A stretch of 26,976 nt of DNA from an uncultured Eubacteriales bacterium. Lineage in GTDB: Bacteria > Bacillota > Clostridia > Christensenellales > UBA1242. The DNA lies in assembly GCA_948806215.1 (NCBI GenBank), contig CAQIDI010000014.1:1-26976 (forward strand), read 5' to 3'. The translations under genes were made by a program, and so were the position numbers. The notes under the pieces are model-generated. The model was not told the origin of the DNA, searched no databases, and saw nothing but the letters and a program-made list of their open reading frames with translations. Below, piece by piece: positions 15,788 through 23,928 of this stretch (the first letter of the stretch is position 1; each line of letters opens with the position of its first letter).

Positions 15788-15824
15788 AAGTATGGGTTGG
15801 TTTAACCAAAAACAACCCATACTT
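15788..15824 (-). terminator. Terminator of the acyltransferase-DUF6320-pepF operon
   Basis: A perfect 12-bp stem, AAGTATGGGTTG / CAACCCATACTT, with a 13-base loop, followed leftward by TTTTTACTTG. It lies five bases past the pepF stop. Confidence 0.8.
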
Positions 15825-15828
15825 AAAT

Positions 15829-17601
15829 TTATATTAATTTTTCCATTTGATTAACAGCTTTTTTAAATTCGCTAAAAGCTGTTTTATAAGGCTCTTCGCT
15901 TGTTAAATCAACGCCTGCGTGTTTTAAAATGTTAGTGCTATAATCGCTACCACCTGCTTCTAAAAATTTATAATATTTTTTTAGTGCATTTGGTTTGTTA
16001 TTTATAACATTGCTAGCAAGTGTTACTGCCGAAATTAAACCAGTAGCATATTTATAAACATAAAAACTAGAATAAAAATGAGGAACAATGCTCCAGTGAA
16101 ATTGTTTAATCTTATCGTTTTCTACACCTGGATTATATAACGCATTTAATTCATAGTATTTTTGATTTAATATTTCTTTACTTATTGGCAAATTATTTGC
16201 AACTAAAGAGTGAGCAAATTCTTCAAACTCGGCATATTGCATTTGCCTAAACACTGTGCCTAAAAATAGGTTTATATATTTATCTAAGAAAAATAGTTTT
16301 TCCTGATTATTTTTTGCGTTATCTAAAAAATATTTTGTTAGTAGCACTTCATTAAAAGTGCTTGCAATTTCAGCTAAAAAAATTGTGTATTCGTGTGTTT
16401 CAAATGGTTGAACTAAGCAAGCTTTATAAGAATGCATTGCGTGACCTAGTTCGTGAATTAGTGTAAACACATCGTCAATAACTCCAACAAAGTTAAGCAT
16501 TATTATTGGGGTTTCATCGTAACAATTATTTTCGTAGCCACCACCACGCTTATCCTTAGTTGGATAAACATCAATCCAACGCTCACTAAAAGCGCGTTTA
16601 ACTGTGTTTACATAATCTTCGCCCATTGGGGCTAAGGCTTCTAACACAATTCGTTTTGCTTCTTCAAAAGTAAACCTTTTATCGTAGTTTTTACAAATGC
16701 TAACATTAACATCGTAAAAGTTTAATTTATCTAAGCCAAGTGCTTTTTTTCTTAGCTTATAATATTTTTTTGTAAGTGGTAGTGCAAGTTTTACTTGTTG
16801 CTTTAACATATTATATAGTTTTACTGGAATATTGCTACCATATAATGCAGCTTCCAGCGAGTTATTAAAGTTTCTAGCTTTGCTAAAAAAGTAATCGGCT
16901 TTTAAGTTGGAAATATAGTTAACCGAAATAGTGTTATTAAATTCCTGATACTTTCCGTAAAAATTGTTATAGGCATTTTTTCTAAGTGTTCTATCGGCAT
17001 TTTTTAAAAACAACGGATAGTTAGCATCGGTTAATTCGTGCTTTTTCCCATTGCTATCTTCTGGGCTTTCAAACTTAAAATCAACATCTGATAAACTATG
17101 AAAAACATCGCTGGTATCGCCAGAAAAACTCATAGCTCCCGATAATAGTTTTTCTTCGTTTTCGCTAAGAATATGTTTTTTTACTCTAATTAAGTCTTTA
17201 ATCCAAAACTTGTTATTTTTAAAACGCTCATCGTTTAATAATTCTTTTAAATATGTTTCGTTATAGGATAGCAGTTCTGGCTCAACAAAACTATCCTCTT
17301 CCGACAATATTGTCATCAAACTTTGCAACTGATTTGTCATTTCGTTAAATGCTTTAGAACTTAAACAAATATTTAAATTGTTAGAACTATACATATATAA
17401 TCTGCCAAGTAATAATTCACAATTTTTACTATCGGTTAAATAGTTTAAAAGCTGTTGTTTATCGCCTAATTTTCCTTGGTAACGCTTAAATTTGCCCACA
17501 TAGGATTTTAGTTTTTCAAAGTTTTCATACCAAACTTTGTTGTTTTTGCAAAACTTTGATAAGTCCCAGGTGTATTGTTTTTCAACATCACTTCTATTCA
17601 T
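15829..17601 (-). CDS. pepF: Oligoendopeptidase F (M3 family)
   Basis: This 590 aa zinc peptidase cuts short oligopeptides in the cytoplasm. The M3 signature is intact: H383-E-L-G-H387 (LIHELGHAMHS) with the third zinc ligand E411 in FLAEIASTFNE. The N-terminal helical part carries YMYSSNNLNICLSS and the C-terminus the family's QFHWSIVPHFYSSFYVYKYA and LKHAGVDL segments. Length matches the usual 590-610 aa. An AGAGGATTG ribosome site overlaps the TAG of the upstream gene, nine bases away, so pepF is the last gene of a three-gene operon ending in a strong terminator. No anomalies were seen. Confidence 0.95.
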   Translation of the reverse strand: MNRSDVEKQYTWDLSKFCKNNKVWYENFEKLKSYVGKFKRYQGKLGDKQQLLNYLTDSKNCELLLGRLYMYSSNNLNICLSSKAFNEMTNQLQSLMTILSEEDSFVEPELLSYNETYLKELLNDERFKNNKFWIKDLIRVKKHILSENEEKLLSGAMSFSGDTSDVFHSLSDVDFKFESPEDSNGKKHELTDANYPLFLKNADRTLRKNAYNNFYGKYQEFNNTISVNYISNLKADYFFSKARNFNNSLEAALYGSNIPVKLYNMLKQQVKLALPLTKKYYKLRKKALGLDKLNFYDVNVSICKNYDKRFTFEEAKRIVLEALAPMGEDYVNTVKRAFSERWIDVYPTKDKRGGGYENNCYDETPIIMLNFVGVIDDVFTLIHELGHAMHSYKACLVQPFETHEYTIFLAEIASTFNEVLLTKYFLDNAKNNQEKLFFLDKYINLFLGTVFRQMQYAEFEEFAHSLVANNLPISKEILNQKYYELNALYNPGVENDKIKQFHWSIVPHFYSSFYVYKYATGLISAVTLASNVINNKPNALKKYYKFLEAGGSDYSTNILKHAGVDLTSEEPYKTAFSEFKKAVNQMEKLI

Positions 17602-17610
17602 AACAATCCT

Positions 17611-18282
17611 CTAAACATGAAATTTTTTGCTAAACTCGGTTTTTAACGCACTGCCACTAAACAAAATAACACCTAAAAACGATACGCAACCAATAATGCA
17701 AGTTATAATGTTTAATAGCGAAAAGTTAGGCACTTTACAAATAAGCAATATTCCCGATAATAGTGTTAAAATAATATTCATTATAAAAAACGAAACTAAT
17801 CCTTGGTGATTTTTTAAACTTAAACATAATATAAACAACACTAGCATTACTGCCATTGAAATGCACGGAATAACATAATCCACCATCCACTGCCTTCCGT
17901 CAGAGATCCATTGGCAAGCAAAAAGTAAACCAATAATTGTTCCTATTTGCAAAAATAATTTTTCAAAAATATTACGCTTACTTATTATTGTGTGAACAAT
18001 TAAAATCCAAACATACAAAATGCCTAACACAACAAGCAAACTCCAAAGTGGAAAAACTTTTACCATTAAGTTAATTGTTACACAAACAATTATTGCAATT
18101 ATGCTTAAAAACAAAAATAGCTTTTTTAAAACTTTTTTAACGCTTGGTTTTTTAGGTTCTAATTCGCGTTGTTTAAACAGTTCGTTAACTTCACCTTTTG
18201 TTTCGGTTAATTCGTTATAGCATAGTGGGCAGGTTTTATAGTTGGTGTTAACTGTTACATTACATTTTGAACACTTTTTCAT
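17611..18282 (-). CDS. Zinc-ribbon membrane protein (DUF6320-like)
   Basis: A 223 aa protein with an N-terminal zinc ribbon (C4, C7, C18, C21 in KKCSKCNVTV and TCPLCYNEL), a short charged linker, and about six hydrophobic segments from residue 55 on (LFLFLSIIAIIVCVTINLMV, WSLLVVLGILYVWILIVH and others). This resembles DUF6320 proteins, which in Clostridia tend to neighbour an alcohol-acetyltransferase-like gene, as here. I start at ATG 18282: it overlaps the TGA of the upstream gene (ATGA), and the GGAGGTGG ribosome site lies just before it, inside the longer reading frame from 18297. Function is unknown; the pairing suggests a membrane partner of the acyltransferase. Confidence 0.75.
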   Translation of the reverse strand: MKKCSKCNVTVNTNYKTCPLCYNELTETKGEVNELFKQRELEPKKPSVKKVLKKLFLFLSIIAIIVCVTINLMVKVFPLWSLLVVLGILYVWILIVHTIISKRNIFEKLFLQIGTIIGLLFACQWISDGRQWMVDYVIPCISMAVMLVLFILCLSLKNHQGLVSFFIMNIILTLLSGILLICKVPNFSLLNIITCIIGCVSFLGVILFSGSALKTEFSKKFHV

Positions 18283-19562
18283 TCTTCCACCTCCCAATAG
18301 TTGCTATTTAGTTCAACTTTAATACCCTGTTCGGTTAACACTCTAAAAAATACTTTTTCAACGCCGGTTTCTATAATTGAACGAGAAAAACTTAAATTAA
18401 TTTTTCCGTTATAAGAACATATTCCAAAGTTGCGTGTTATAGAATAACTTGCACCCAAATCAAAATATAAGTTTTTAATAAATGGTTTCATACTTTCTGG
18501 TAAGTTAATAATTCCTAAATTTGAAACCGATGATGTGTGCAAATTATCGCCAATAATGTTATATGCAATGCGCATTACAATATTTTTTAAAAATAGCGGC
18601 ATAATTCTAATAATCCACATCTTTTCAAATTTCACATTAGAGTTAACAGCATTTAACAAGTTTTCTTTTGTTAACTTTTCTTTCATTTGATTGTTATAAT
18701 CTTCAATAATTTCTTCTAATGTTAAATTTGGTTTAAATTGTGTTACCAATCTAACAAAGCCTGCGTAGTTTCTTAAGGTATCATCATTAAAAATTTTACG
18801 CATATTAGCTGGCACTAATAATGCAATAGGATTTTTAAACATTTTTGGTTTATCAGGATTATACGAATCCTTATAGCAAGCATAGGTATAAAGCGCACAT
18901 AAATATGTTGTTATGGTTACATTATATTTTTTAGCAAGAGCCTTAACTTCTGAAACATCGGCTGTTCCAATAATGCAACCAACTCCGCCATATTCAAAAT
19001 TTGTTCCTTCTATGTGATATGCTCTAACTTCTTTAGCACTTTTCGCATTGTGCTTATCGTAATATTTTAAAAAGTTATCTTTAACTTCTTCGTTAGAAGT
19101 TGGGCTTTCAGGCAACATTATTAGCCCTTCGCTTTCAATGTTTTTACCAGTATACTTTAAATACTGATATAATATTGTTTTTAAAAACTCCATAGCACCT
19201 GTTCCATCGGTTAAACTATGAAACATTGTTAATGCTATTTTATTTTTATAGTAAGAAACATTAAACAAATATCCACTTTTTTGTTTAATTAAATCGTAAT
19301 CAAAAATGTTTGCTTGTTCTTCTGTAACAACAAAATCGCTTGTGTTATTATCTAAATAATACCAAAAAATGCCACTCTTAATTTTAACTTTAAAACTAGG
19401 AAACCTAGTTAAAACTGTTTCAAGAGTTTGTTGCAAAATGTCTTTATTAACTTCTTCAACTAGAGTAGCACTTACTCTATACATATTTGGTCTATCTTTT
19501 TTTGAAATACAAGGAAAAATTTTTGCTGCATTATCCAGAGAGTACCAAGTTTTCTTTTTCAT
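18279..19562 (-). CDS. Condensation-domain-like acyltransferase (alcohol acetyltransferase type)
   Basis: A 427 aa protein of the BAHD/WES/condensation-domain fold. The catalytic HxxxDG motif is intact, at about residues 113-120 in TMFHSLTDGTGAMEFLKTIL, and the C-terminal half shows the matching SNLGIINLP and NFGICSYNGKINLSF strands that complete the tunnel. Proteins annotated 'alcohol acetyltransferase' in Clostridia look like this; donor and acceptor are unknown, and modification of a lipid or surface glycan is possible. It starts with a TAGGTGAAAA ribosome site and a near-consensus promoter, and its TGA overlaps the ATG of the zinc-ribbon membrane protein, pointing to coupled expression and joint function. 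Confidence 0.8.
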   Translation of the reverse strand: MKKKTWYSLDNAAKIFPCISKKDRPNMYRVSATLVEEVNKDILQQTLETVLTRFPSFKVKIKSGIFWYYLDNNTSDFVVTEEQANIFDYDLIKQKSGYLFNVSYYKNKIALTMFHSLTDGTGAMEFLKTILYQYLKYTGKNIESEGLIMLPESPTSNEEVKDNFLKYYDKHNAKSAKEVRAYHIEGTNFEYGGVGCIIGTADVSEVKALAKKYNVTITTYLCALYTYACYKDSYNPDKPKMFKNPIALLVPANMRKIFNDDTLRNYAGFVRLVTQFKPNLTLEEIIEDYNNQMKEKLTKENLLNAVNSNVKFEKMWIIRIMPLFLKNIVMRIAYNIIGDNLHTSSVSNLGIINLPESMKPFIKNLYFDLGASYSITRNFGICSYNGKINLSFSRSIIETGVEKVFFRVLTEQGIKVELNSNYWEVEE

Positions 19563-19590
19563 TTTTCACCTAATATTTTACTTATAATTA

Positions 19591-19619
19591 ATAATATAAA
19601 ATAAACATTAACCTGTCAA
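19591..19619 (-). promoter_or_regulatory. Promoter of the acyltransferase-DUF6320-pepF operon
   Basis: Leftward -35 TTGACA (19619-19614), exact consensus, a 17-bp spacer and -10 TATTAT (19596-19591), followed by a leader with a TAGGTG ribosome site before the ATG at 19562. Confidence 0.65.
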
Positions 19620-19675
19620 ACATATTGCTAAAACAAGCAGCATTAAAGTATTAACTAATTTATTTATTTAAAACA

Positions 19676-19703
19676 AAAAAGCAAAGAATAAACTTTGCTT
19701 TTT
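19676..19703 (-). terminator. Terminator of the guanylate kinase-ParB-like gene
   Basis: An 11-bp stem, AAAAAGCAAAG / CTTTGCTTTTT, with a 6-base loop, followed leftward by TTTGTTTTAAA. It lies directly after the stop at 19705. Confidence 0.75.
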
Positions 19704-19704
19704 A

Positions 19705-20541
19705 TTATTTTTTAATATCGTAAGATGCAACAATTTTTTTCCATTCATCTAAATTAAATTCAAATTTTTGTTTTTCACATTCGATAAATTGTTTTGACAC
19801 ATTTTTACCAGTTTTTAAACTTGCTAAATAGCGATGCATTCCGTCAATAATATAAATTTTATTATCGATAAGAGCAACTTGAATTGGTTTTAAGTCTTTT
19901 CCCTTTTCAAGTTTAAAAGCATATTTATCAATTTTTTTTGCACTTAGTTTTGTGTAATTTTTATATGGATAAATAATATCTATATTTTTTCCAAAATTAA
20001 TAATTGCCTCAAGCTTTGCAATAGATTTATTATAGTTAGAGTTTTTAATAATAAAGTCAAACTTAAACCTAGCAGCTTGTTCTTTATTATATAACGCCAA
20101 GCGATTTTTAATTCGCTCTTTCTTTTCGCCTCTATCAATTAATCGTTGTTTAATAACTTTTTTATCTTCAGTTAAAAACACCGATATAATTGAATGTTCT
20201 TCTTGCATTGCTTCTTTGCAATTTGTAACACCTAAAATTGAAATATCTTTTATAACAACTGGCTTTTCTTTTAACGCATTTGAAAATAATGCTTTGGCTG
20301 TGCCGTAATACTCAGAATTGAACATATCATATTCAAAAATTTCGCCAGATTTTATTTTACTTTCAAATTCTTGTTTAGTAATGTATTGATATTGATCTTT
20401 GTTATCGGTATCACGCCTTTGTCTTGTTGTGTAGGACGAAATAAACTTTGCATCATTGCGGCCAAGCAACCCATTAATTAATGTGTTTTTGCCAACACCG
20501 CCAGTTCCCGACACTAACAAAATAAATCTATTTTCTTTCAT
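19705..20541 (-). CDS. Guanylate-kinase-like domain fused to ParB/sulfiredoxin-like domain
   Basis: A 278 aa two-domain protein. Residues 1-182 are a guanylate kinase: P-loop SGTGGVGKNT (11-20), the GMP-binding residues S36, R40, R43, Y53, E70 and Y79 of the SYTTRQRR...QYQYI...FEY...EYYGT pattern, KDI at 98-100, and a lid R133-R147 (RLIDRGEKKERIKNRL). Residues about 196-265 match a ParB/Srx-type fold: LSAKKIDKY, then LKPIQVALIDNKIYIIDG and DGMHRYLASLKTG (233-245), the ParB box II. In SbnI/SerK this fold works as a free-amino-acid kinase and in ParB as a CTPase. Normal Gmk is about 205 aa and ends before this region, so this is a fusion. The genome's housekeeping gmk should be elsewhere. Its function is unknown. 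Confidence 0.8.
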   Translation of the reverse strand: MKENRFILLVSGTGGVGKNTLINGLLGRNDAKFISSYTTRQRRDTDNKDQYQYITKQEFESKIKSGEIFEYDMFNSEYYGTAKALFSNALKEKPVVIKDISILGVTNCKEAMQEEHSIISVFLTEDKKVIKQRLIDRGEKKERIKNRLALYNKEQAARFKFDFIIKNSNYNKSIAKLEAIINFGKNIDIIYPYKNYTKLSAKKIDKYAFKLEKGKDLKPIQVALIDNKIYIIDGMHRYLASLKTGKNVSKQFIECEKQKFEFNLDEWKKIVASYDIKK

Positions 20542-20572
20542 GCTTTCTCCAAAAATAAAAAGTAGTTATTTT

Positions 20573-20601
20573 ATTATACGGAAATATAACAGTTTTTACA
20601 A
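20573..20601 (-). promoter_or_regulatory. Promoter of the guanylate kinase-ParB-like gene
   Basis: Leftward -35 TTGTAA (20601-20596), a 17-bp spacer and a consensus -10 TATAAT (20578-20573). A GGAGAAAGC ribosome site precedes the ATG at 20541. Confidence 0.6.
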
Positions 20602-20636
20602 CCAAATTAATTAACTTTAACTTTTTGTCAAAAGCC

Positions 20637-21464
20637 TTAAGCCACACCACCATTTATTTTTGATTCTTTCCAAATTGCACTTTGCTCATCAAAATTGGTT
20701 TCATACTTTTTTTCATTTTGTTTTTTGTTTTTAACATACTCTTCTTTAAATTCGGATTTAGTTTTATTGGTTATTTTGCTTTTATGATTTTCGATTTTTG
20801 CACTATTTAATTCGATTTGTTTATTTTTGTTTCCTAATTCTTCTTCCGAATAACTTAGCACTTCGCTTTTAACATTTTCGTGCGCTTCTTTAATTTTCTC
20901 GATTAATTTTTTTTCTGATAAATTTTTAACTTCTTCACTATTAGAATCTGGATACAAACGCATATATGCTTCCACTAAGGAATACTTATCATTACTTACG
21001 CCCAGTTTTTTTGCTTCTTTAAATTCTTGCAAATCTTCGGTGTTTTCTACAACAACTCCCATTATTTGGTTTTCGGTTAAATAAGAATTAATGGTTCGAT
21101 ATAACTTAACTTCTAATGCTTTTGTTAACCCCGACACGCAAGTAAACTTAACAACATTATCGTTTCTTTCAACATCTAGATAATTTAACTTTGTGGTTAA
21201 TTCTAAATATTTTTTTACTGCTTCTTTAATGTTTAACCCTTCAAACTGCTCACCTGTTATAACAAGTTTGGCATCAGCATTTATTGGATAAACCGAAACT
21301 ACTTTATCCTTAGAATTTGTTACAAATTCTATTTTAGGATTAATTTCTAATTCAACATAATTATATCCGCCGTTTTTAACACCACTAAAGCCAAGCCCCA
21401 CAGCGAGGGATATTATAACTGCTATAACAAAACCAATTATTAAAAATTCTCTAACTTTACTCAT
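20637..21464 (-). CDS. RsgI-like extracytoplasmic domain protein, without anti-sigma domain
   Basis: A 275 aa single-pass membrane protein. Only six residues precede one membrane segment (7-29). After it comes the RsgI-type extracytoplasmic domain: YVELEINPKIEFVTN (34-48), KVVSVYPIN, ADAKLV and GLNIKEAVKKYL. In anti-sigma-I factors this domain carries a conserved Asn-Pro (here N42-P43) reported to undergo self-cleavage, and the cytoplasmic N-terminus binds SigI. That cytoplasmic part is missing here, and no sigI is nearby. The C-terminal 90 residues are Lys/Glu-rich, coiled-coil-like. AAGGAGT precedes the ATG. It lies between an LRR surface protein and the kinase fusion, all leftward. It may be a wall or envelope sensor, or a non-signalling relative. 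Confidence 0.75.
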   Translation of the reverse strand: MSKVREFLIIGFVIAVIISLAVGLGFSGVKNGGYNYVELEINPKIEFVTNSKDKVVSVYPINADAKLVITGEQFEGLNIKEAVKKYLELTTKLNYLDVERNDNVVKFTCVSGLTKALEVKLYRTINSYLTENQIMGVVVENTEDLQEFKEAKKLGVSNDKYSLVEAYMRLYPDSNSEEVKNLSEKKLIEKIKEAHENVKSEVLSYSEEELGNKNKQIELNSAKIENHKSKITNKTKSEFKEEYVKNKKQNEKKYETNFDEQSAIWKESKINGGVA

Positions 21465-21489
21465 AATAACTCCTTTATATTATTTTGGT

Positions 21490-21518
21490 AAAATATTTTG
21501 TTATTATGCGTAACGCAA
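21490..21518 (-). promoter_or_regulatory. Possible promoter of the RsgI-like gene
   Basis: Leftward -35 TTGCGT (21518-21513), a 17-bp spacer and -10 TATTTT (21495-21490), upstream of the AAGGAGT ribosome site and ATG at 21464. Confidence 0.4.
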
Positions 21519-21547
21519 AGTTTTATTATTAAAATATTAAATAAAAA

Positions 21548-21568
21548 AAGAAGCAAAATTTGCTTCTT
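21548..21568 (-). terminator. Terminator overlapping the LRR gene stop
   Basis: A self-complementary AAGAAGCAAA / TTTGCTTCTT (about 8 bp plus a 5-base loop), followed leftward by a T-run. It includes part of the stop codon at 21569-21567. Confidence 0.75.
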
Positions 21569-23087
21569 AATTTTTAATAAACTTTTTAACTAAAATTGGA
21601 ATTATAACAAAGAACATAATAACTAAAACAGCGCCAACTAATATAAGCATTATTAAATCTGGCACATAAGGGTTTTGTGACATATAAACTTGTCTGGTTA
21701 CACTATTACTAGAAAGTTCGCCCGACACAACTTTAAACGAAATAAAGTATTGTCCGCCACGAGTTAACTTAAATTCGCTACCCTTAACCCATTCACCACC
21801 AGAAATGCTATAGTAAAGTTCGCCTTCTGCTTCGTTGTTGGTTGCAACAATTTTTGCATCCCAACTTGTGAATTTTGTGTTATATTCATCATACTCTTTT
21901 CCGCCAACAATAAATTTAACTGTTGGAGATTTTGGTATAACATTAAACAAAGCTAAATCTTTAAAAGCACAATTCCTAGGATTATAGTAGTTATATAAAT
22001 TTTCGTGAGTTGTTTTATCTTGATATTCTAATTTATAATCGCCAACTGGCAAAACTAATTCAGTTATTTTTTTATCTTCAACATTGCTAAGAGTTGCCAC
22101 TACCGAATTATCAACAATTTTTTTAATAACAACTTCTAAATTGTAACTATCGTTAACATTATAAAATTTAATTACTCCATCGCGAGAAACAATAGGAGTT
22201 ATTTTTTCGCTTTCATCATCGGTTGTTTTATAGTTTAAGCCAATTCCTTGAATACCAAGTTCAATTGTTATTTGACCACCATTTGTTAAAACGCCATTAC
22301 TATTATACATTTCATCTGCATCACAAATATTATTATTAAATAATTCAACAGTTAAATTAGTATCAATAATTTTTCTTGGGAATGAAATATCGCTAATGCT
22401 TTTAAATTTATTAAAACCAAGCGAAACTAATCCGCTATTAATACCGCTAATATCAATTTTGCTTAACTTATTCGCATTTAAATTTAAAACATTTAATTTG
22501 CTTAAGGATGCTGGAATTGTTATTTCTGTTAAATTATTTTCGTATAAATAAAGTTCGTTCAAACTTGATAAATATTTTAAGTCTTCGGTTTTAATATTAT
22601 AAATAGAGTTTGCCCCAAGATTTAATTTTTTCAAGCTTGGCAAATTTAATTTGTTTAAACCATTAATAGAAATAATACGCATATTTGCAAAATTTATTTC
22701 TTCACAAGTTGATAGCATATTAACTCTTAGTTGCGACTGACGAACAAAGTTTGATGCATTTTTATATTGTTCGTTAAAAACACCAACTAATAATTGATAT
22801 AAATTACTATCCGGAATGCCAGATTCATCGTTAATAATAACTGGGCCTAGTTGTTCATCGCTAGGCATTATTAACTCAGGCTCGGTTGGAACATCGGGTT
22901 CTTCTGGTTCACTTGGAGTAACAGGCGGTTCTTCGCCATTATCTTCTAAAACAACATTATTTTCAGTTGCCAAATTTAATGCATAGTTACCATTTGGTAG
23001 CATTGCATATGTTGGATTTACGCAGTTACAAATTAATAATAATATTGCAACTATTAAAACAAAACTACATTTTTTTAATTTACTCAT
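21567..23087 (-). CDS. Secreted, membrane-anchored leucine-rich-repeat surface protein
   Basis: A 506 aa surface protein. It opens with a signal peptide ending near residue 28 (ILLLICNCVNPTYA), then a Pro/Glu linker (PPVTPSEPEEPDVPTEPE). A short LRR array follows at about 140-230, with units like LKKLNLGANSIYNI, LNELYLYENNLTEI and LNVLNLNANKLSKI. Beta-rich, Ig-like sequence fills 270-470, including a GELYYSISGGEW motif. The C-terminus is one membrane helix (VPDLIMLILVGAVLVIMFFV) and a basic tail, KKFIKN. No LPxTG site is seen; anchoring is by the membrane helix. This type of protein usually binds ligands or neighbouring cells; the partner is unknown. The frame is intact. Confidence 0.85.
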   Translation of the reverse strand: MSKLKKCSFVLIVAILLLICNCVNPTYAMLPNGNYALNLATENNVVLEDNGEEPPVTPSEPEEPDVPTEPELIMPSDEQLGPVIINDESGIPDSNLYQLLVGVFNEQYKNASNFVRQSQLRVNMLSTCEEINFANMRIISINGLNKLNLPSLKKLNLGANSIYNIKTEDLKYLSSLNELYLYENNLTEITIPASLSKLNVLNLNANKLSKIDISGINSGLVSLGFNKFKSISDISFPRKIIDTNLTVELFNNNICDADEMYNSNGVLTNGGQITIELGIQGIGLNYKTTDDESEKITPIVSRDGVIKFYNVNDSYNLEVVIKKIVDNSVVATLSNVEDKKITELVLPVGDYKLEYQDKTTHENLYNYYNPRNCAFKDLALFNVIPKSPTVKFIVGGKEYDEYNTKFTSWDAKIVATNNEAEGELYYSISGGEWVKGSEFKLTRGGQYFISFKVVSGELSSNSVTRQVYMSQNPYVPDLIMLILVGAVLVIMFFVIIPILVKKFIKN

Positions 23088-23131
23088 AAATTTATCCTAC
23101 TAAATTAATTATCTATATTTTAACATAATTA

Positions 23132-23159
23132 ATAATATTATTTTAACAAAATTTGACAA
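23132..23159 (-). promoter_or_regulatory. Weak promoter candidate of the LRR gene
   Basis: Leftward TTGTCA (23159-23154), a 16-bp spacer and TATTAT (23137-23132). The stretch 23088-23222 is extremely AT-rich and offers other -10 options, such as TAAAAT nearer the gene. Confidence 0.3.
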
Positions 23160-23222
23160 ATTTATTTAATTATTAAGTTTTTATTTTTTTTAATTAAACT
23201 AATAATTTTTTATAAAATAAAA

Positions 23223-23247
23223 AAAGTTTTCTATTTTAGAAAACTTT
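23223..23247 (-). terminator. Terminator of rdgB
   Basis: A perfect 11-bp stem, AAAGTTTTCTA / TAGAAAACTTT, with a 3-base loop, followed leftward by TTTTTATTTT. It touches the rdgB stop codon. Confidence 0.75.
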
Positions 23248-23837
23248 TATATATTACTTAAAAATTCAACCACTTGTTTTAATGCCCTGCCCCTGTGAGA
23301 AACACTTGCCTTTTCTTGTTGAGAACACAAACCAAAGCACTTGTTTAAATCGGTTGAATAAAACAAACAATCGTAACCAAAACCATTGCTTCCGGTTTCT
23401 TTATCTAAAATTTTGCCTTCAACTTTTCCATTAAAAATATGTTCTTCGCCATTAGGGCTAATAAGTGCCATAGAGCACATAAAGAAAGCATCACGGTTAG
23501 ATTTATTTTTTAGTTCGTTTAATAACTTATCGCGATTTGCTTGGTCGTTATGATTTCCTGCATATCTGGCACTATAAATTCCGGGCTCGTTATTTAATGC
23601 TTTAACACATAATCCGCTATCGTCTGATAAAATCCACGCTTTAATATTTTTACTGTTAATAAAAACCTTTGTTGCTCTTGCTTTTATTAACGCATTTTCG
23701 CTAAAAGTTAATCCGTCTTCAACAATATCATCTAAAAAACCAATATCGTTTAAACTTAAAACTTCCATATTAGGTAGCATTTCTTTAATCTCTTTAATTT
23801 TGTTTTTGTTGTTAGATGCTAAAATAATTTTATTCAT
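23247..23837 (-). CDS. rdgB: XTP/dITP pyrophosphatase (RdgB/HAM1)
   Basis: A 196 aa house-cleaning enzyme that converts XTP, ITP and dITP to monophosphates, keeping deaminated purines out of nucleic acids. Visible signatures are IILASNNKNKIKEI at the start (nucleotide-binding), the AWILSDDSGLCVKALNNEPGIYSARYAG core with catalytic Asp residues, NGFGYDCLFY, and the C-terminal SHRGRAL. Length is normal. I begin at ATG 23837 because AGAGGTG precedes it; the GTG six bases upstream lies inside that ribosome site. It is a single-gene unit with its own promoter and terminator. Confidence 0.95.
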   Translation of the reverse strand: MNKIILASNNKNKIKEIKEMLPNMEVLSLNDIGFLDDIVEDGLTFSENALIKARATKVFINSKNIKAWILSDDSGLCVKALNNEPGIYSARYAGNHNDQANRDKLLNELKNKSNRDAFFMCSMALISPNGEEHIFNGKVEGKILDKETGSNGFGYDCLFYSTDLNKCFGLCSQQEKASVSHRGRALKQVVEFLSNI

Positions 23838-23853
23838 ATTCACCTCTAACTTT

Positions 23854-23882
23854 AGTATATAAACTTAAGCAACAAAAAGCAA
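23854..23882 (-). promoter_or_regulatory. Promoter of rdgB
   Basis: Leftward -35 TTGCTT (23882-23877), a 17-bp spacer and -10 TATACT (23859-23854), 17 bases before the ATG, so the leader is only about 10 bases and includes the AGAGGTG ribosome site. Confidence 0.45.
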
Positions 23883-23900
23883 CTTATTATAAAAACAAAA

Positions 23901-23925
23901 AAAAGAACGATTTAATCGTTCTTTT
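23901..23925 (-). terminator. Terminator of rnr
   Basis: AAAAGAACGATT / AATCGTTCTTTT, a perfect inverted repeat (10-bp stem plus a 5-base loop), followed leftward by TTTTGTTTTTAT, three bases after the rnr stop. Confidence 0.8.
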
Positions 23926-23928
23926 ATG

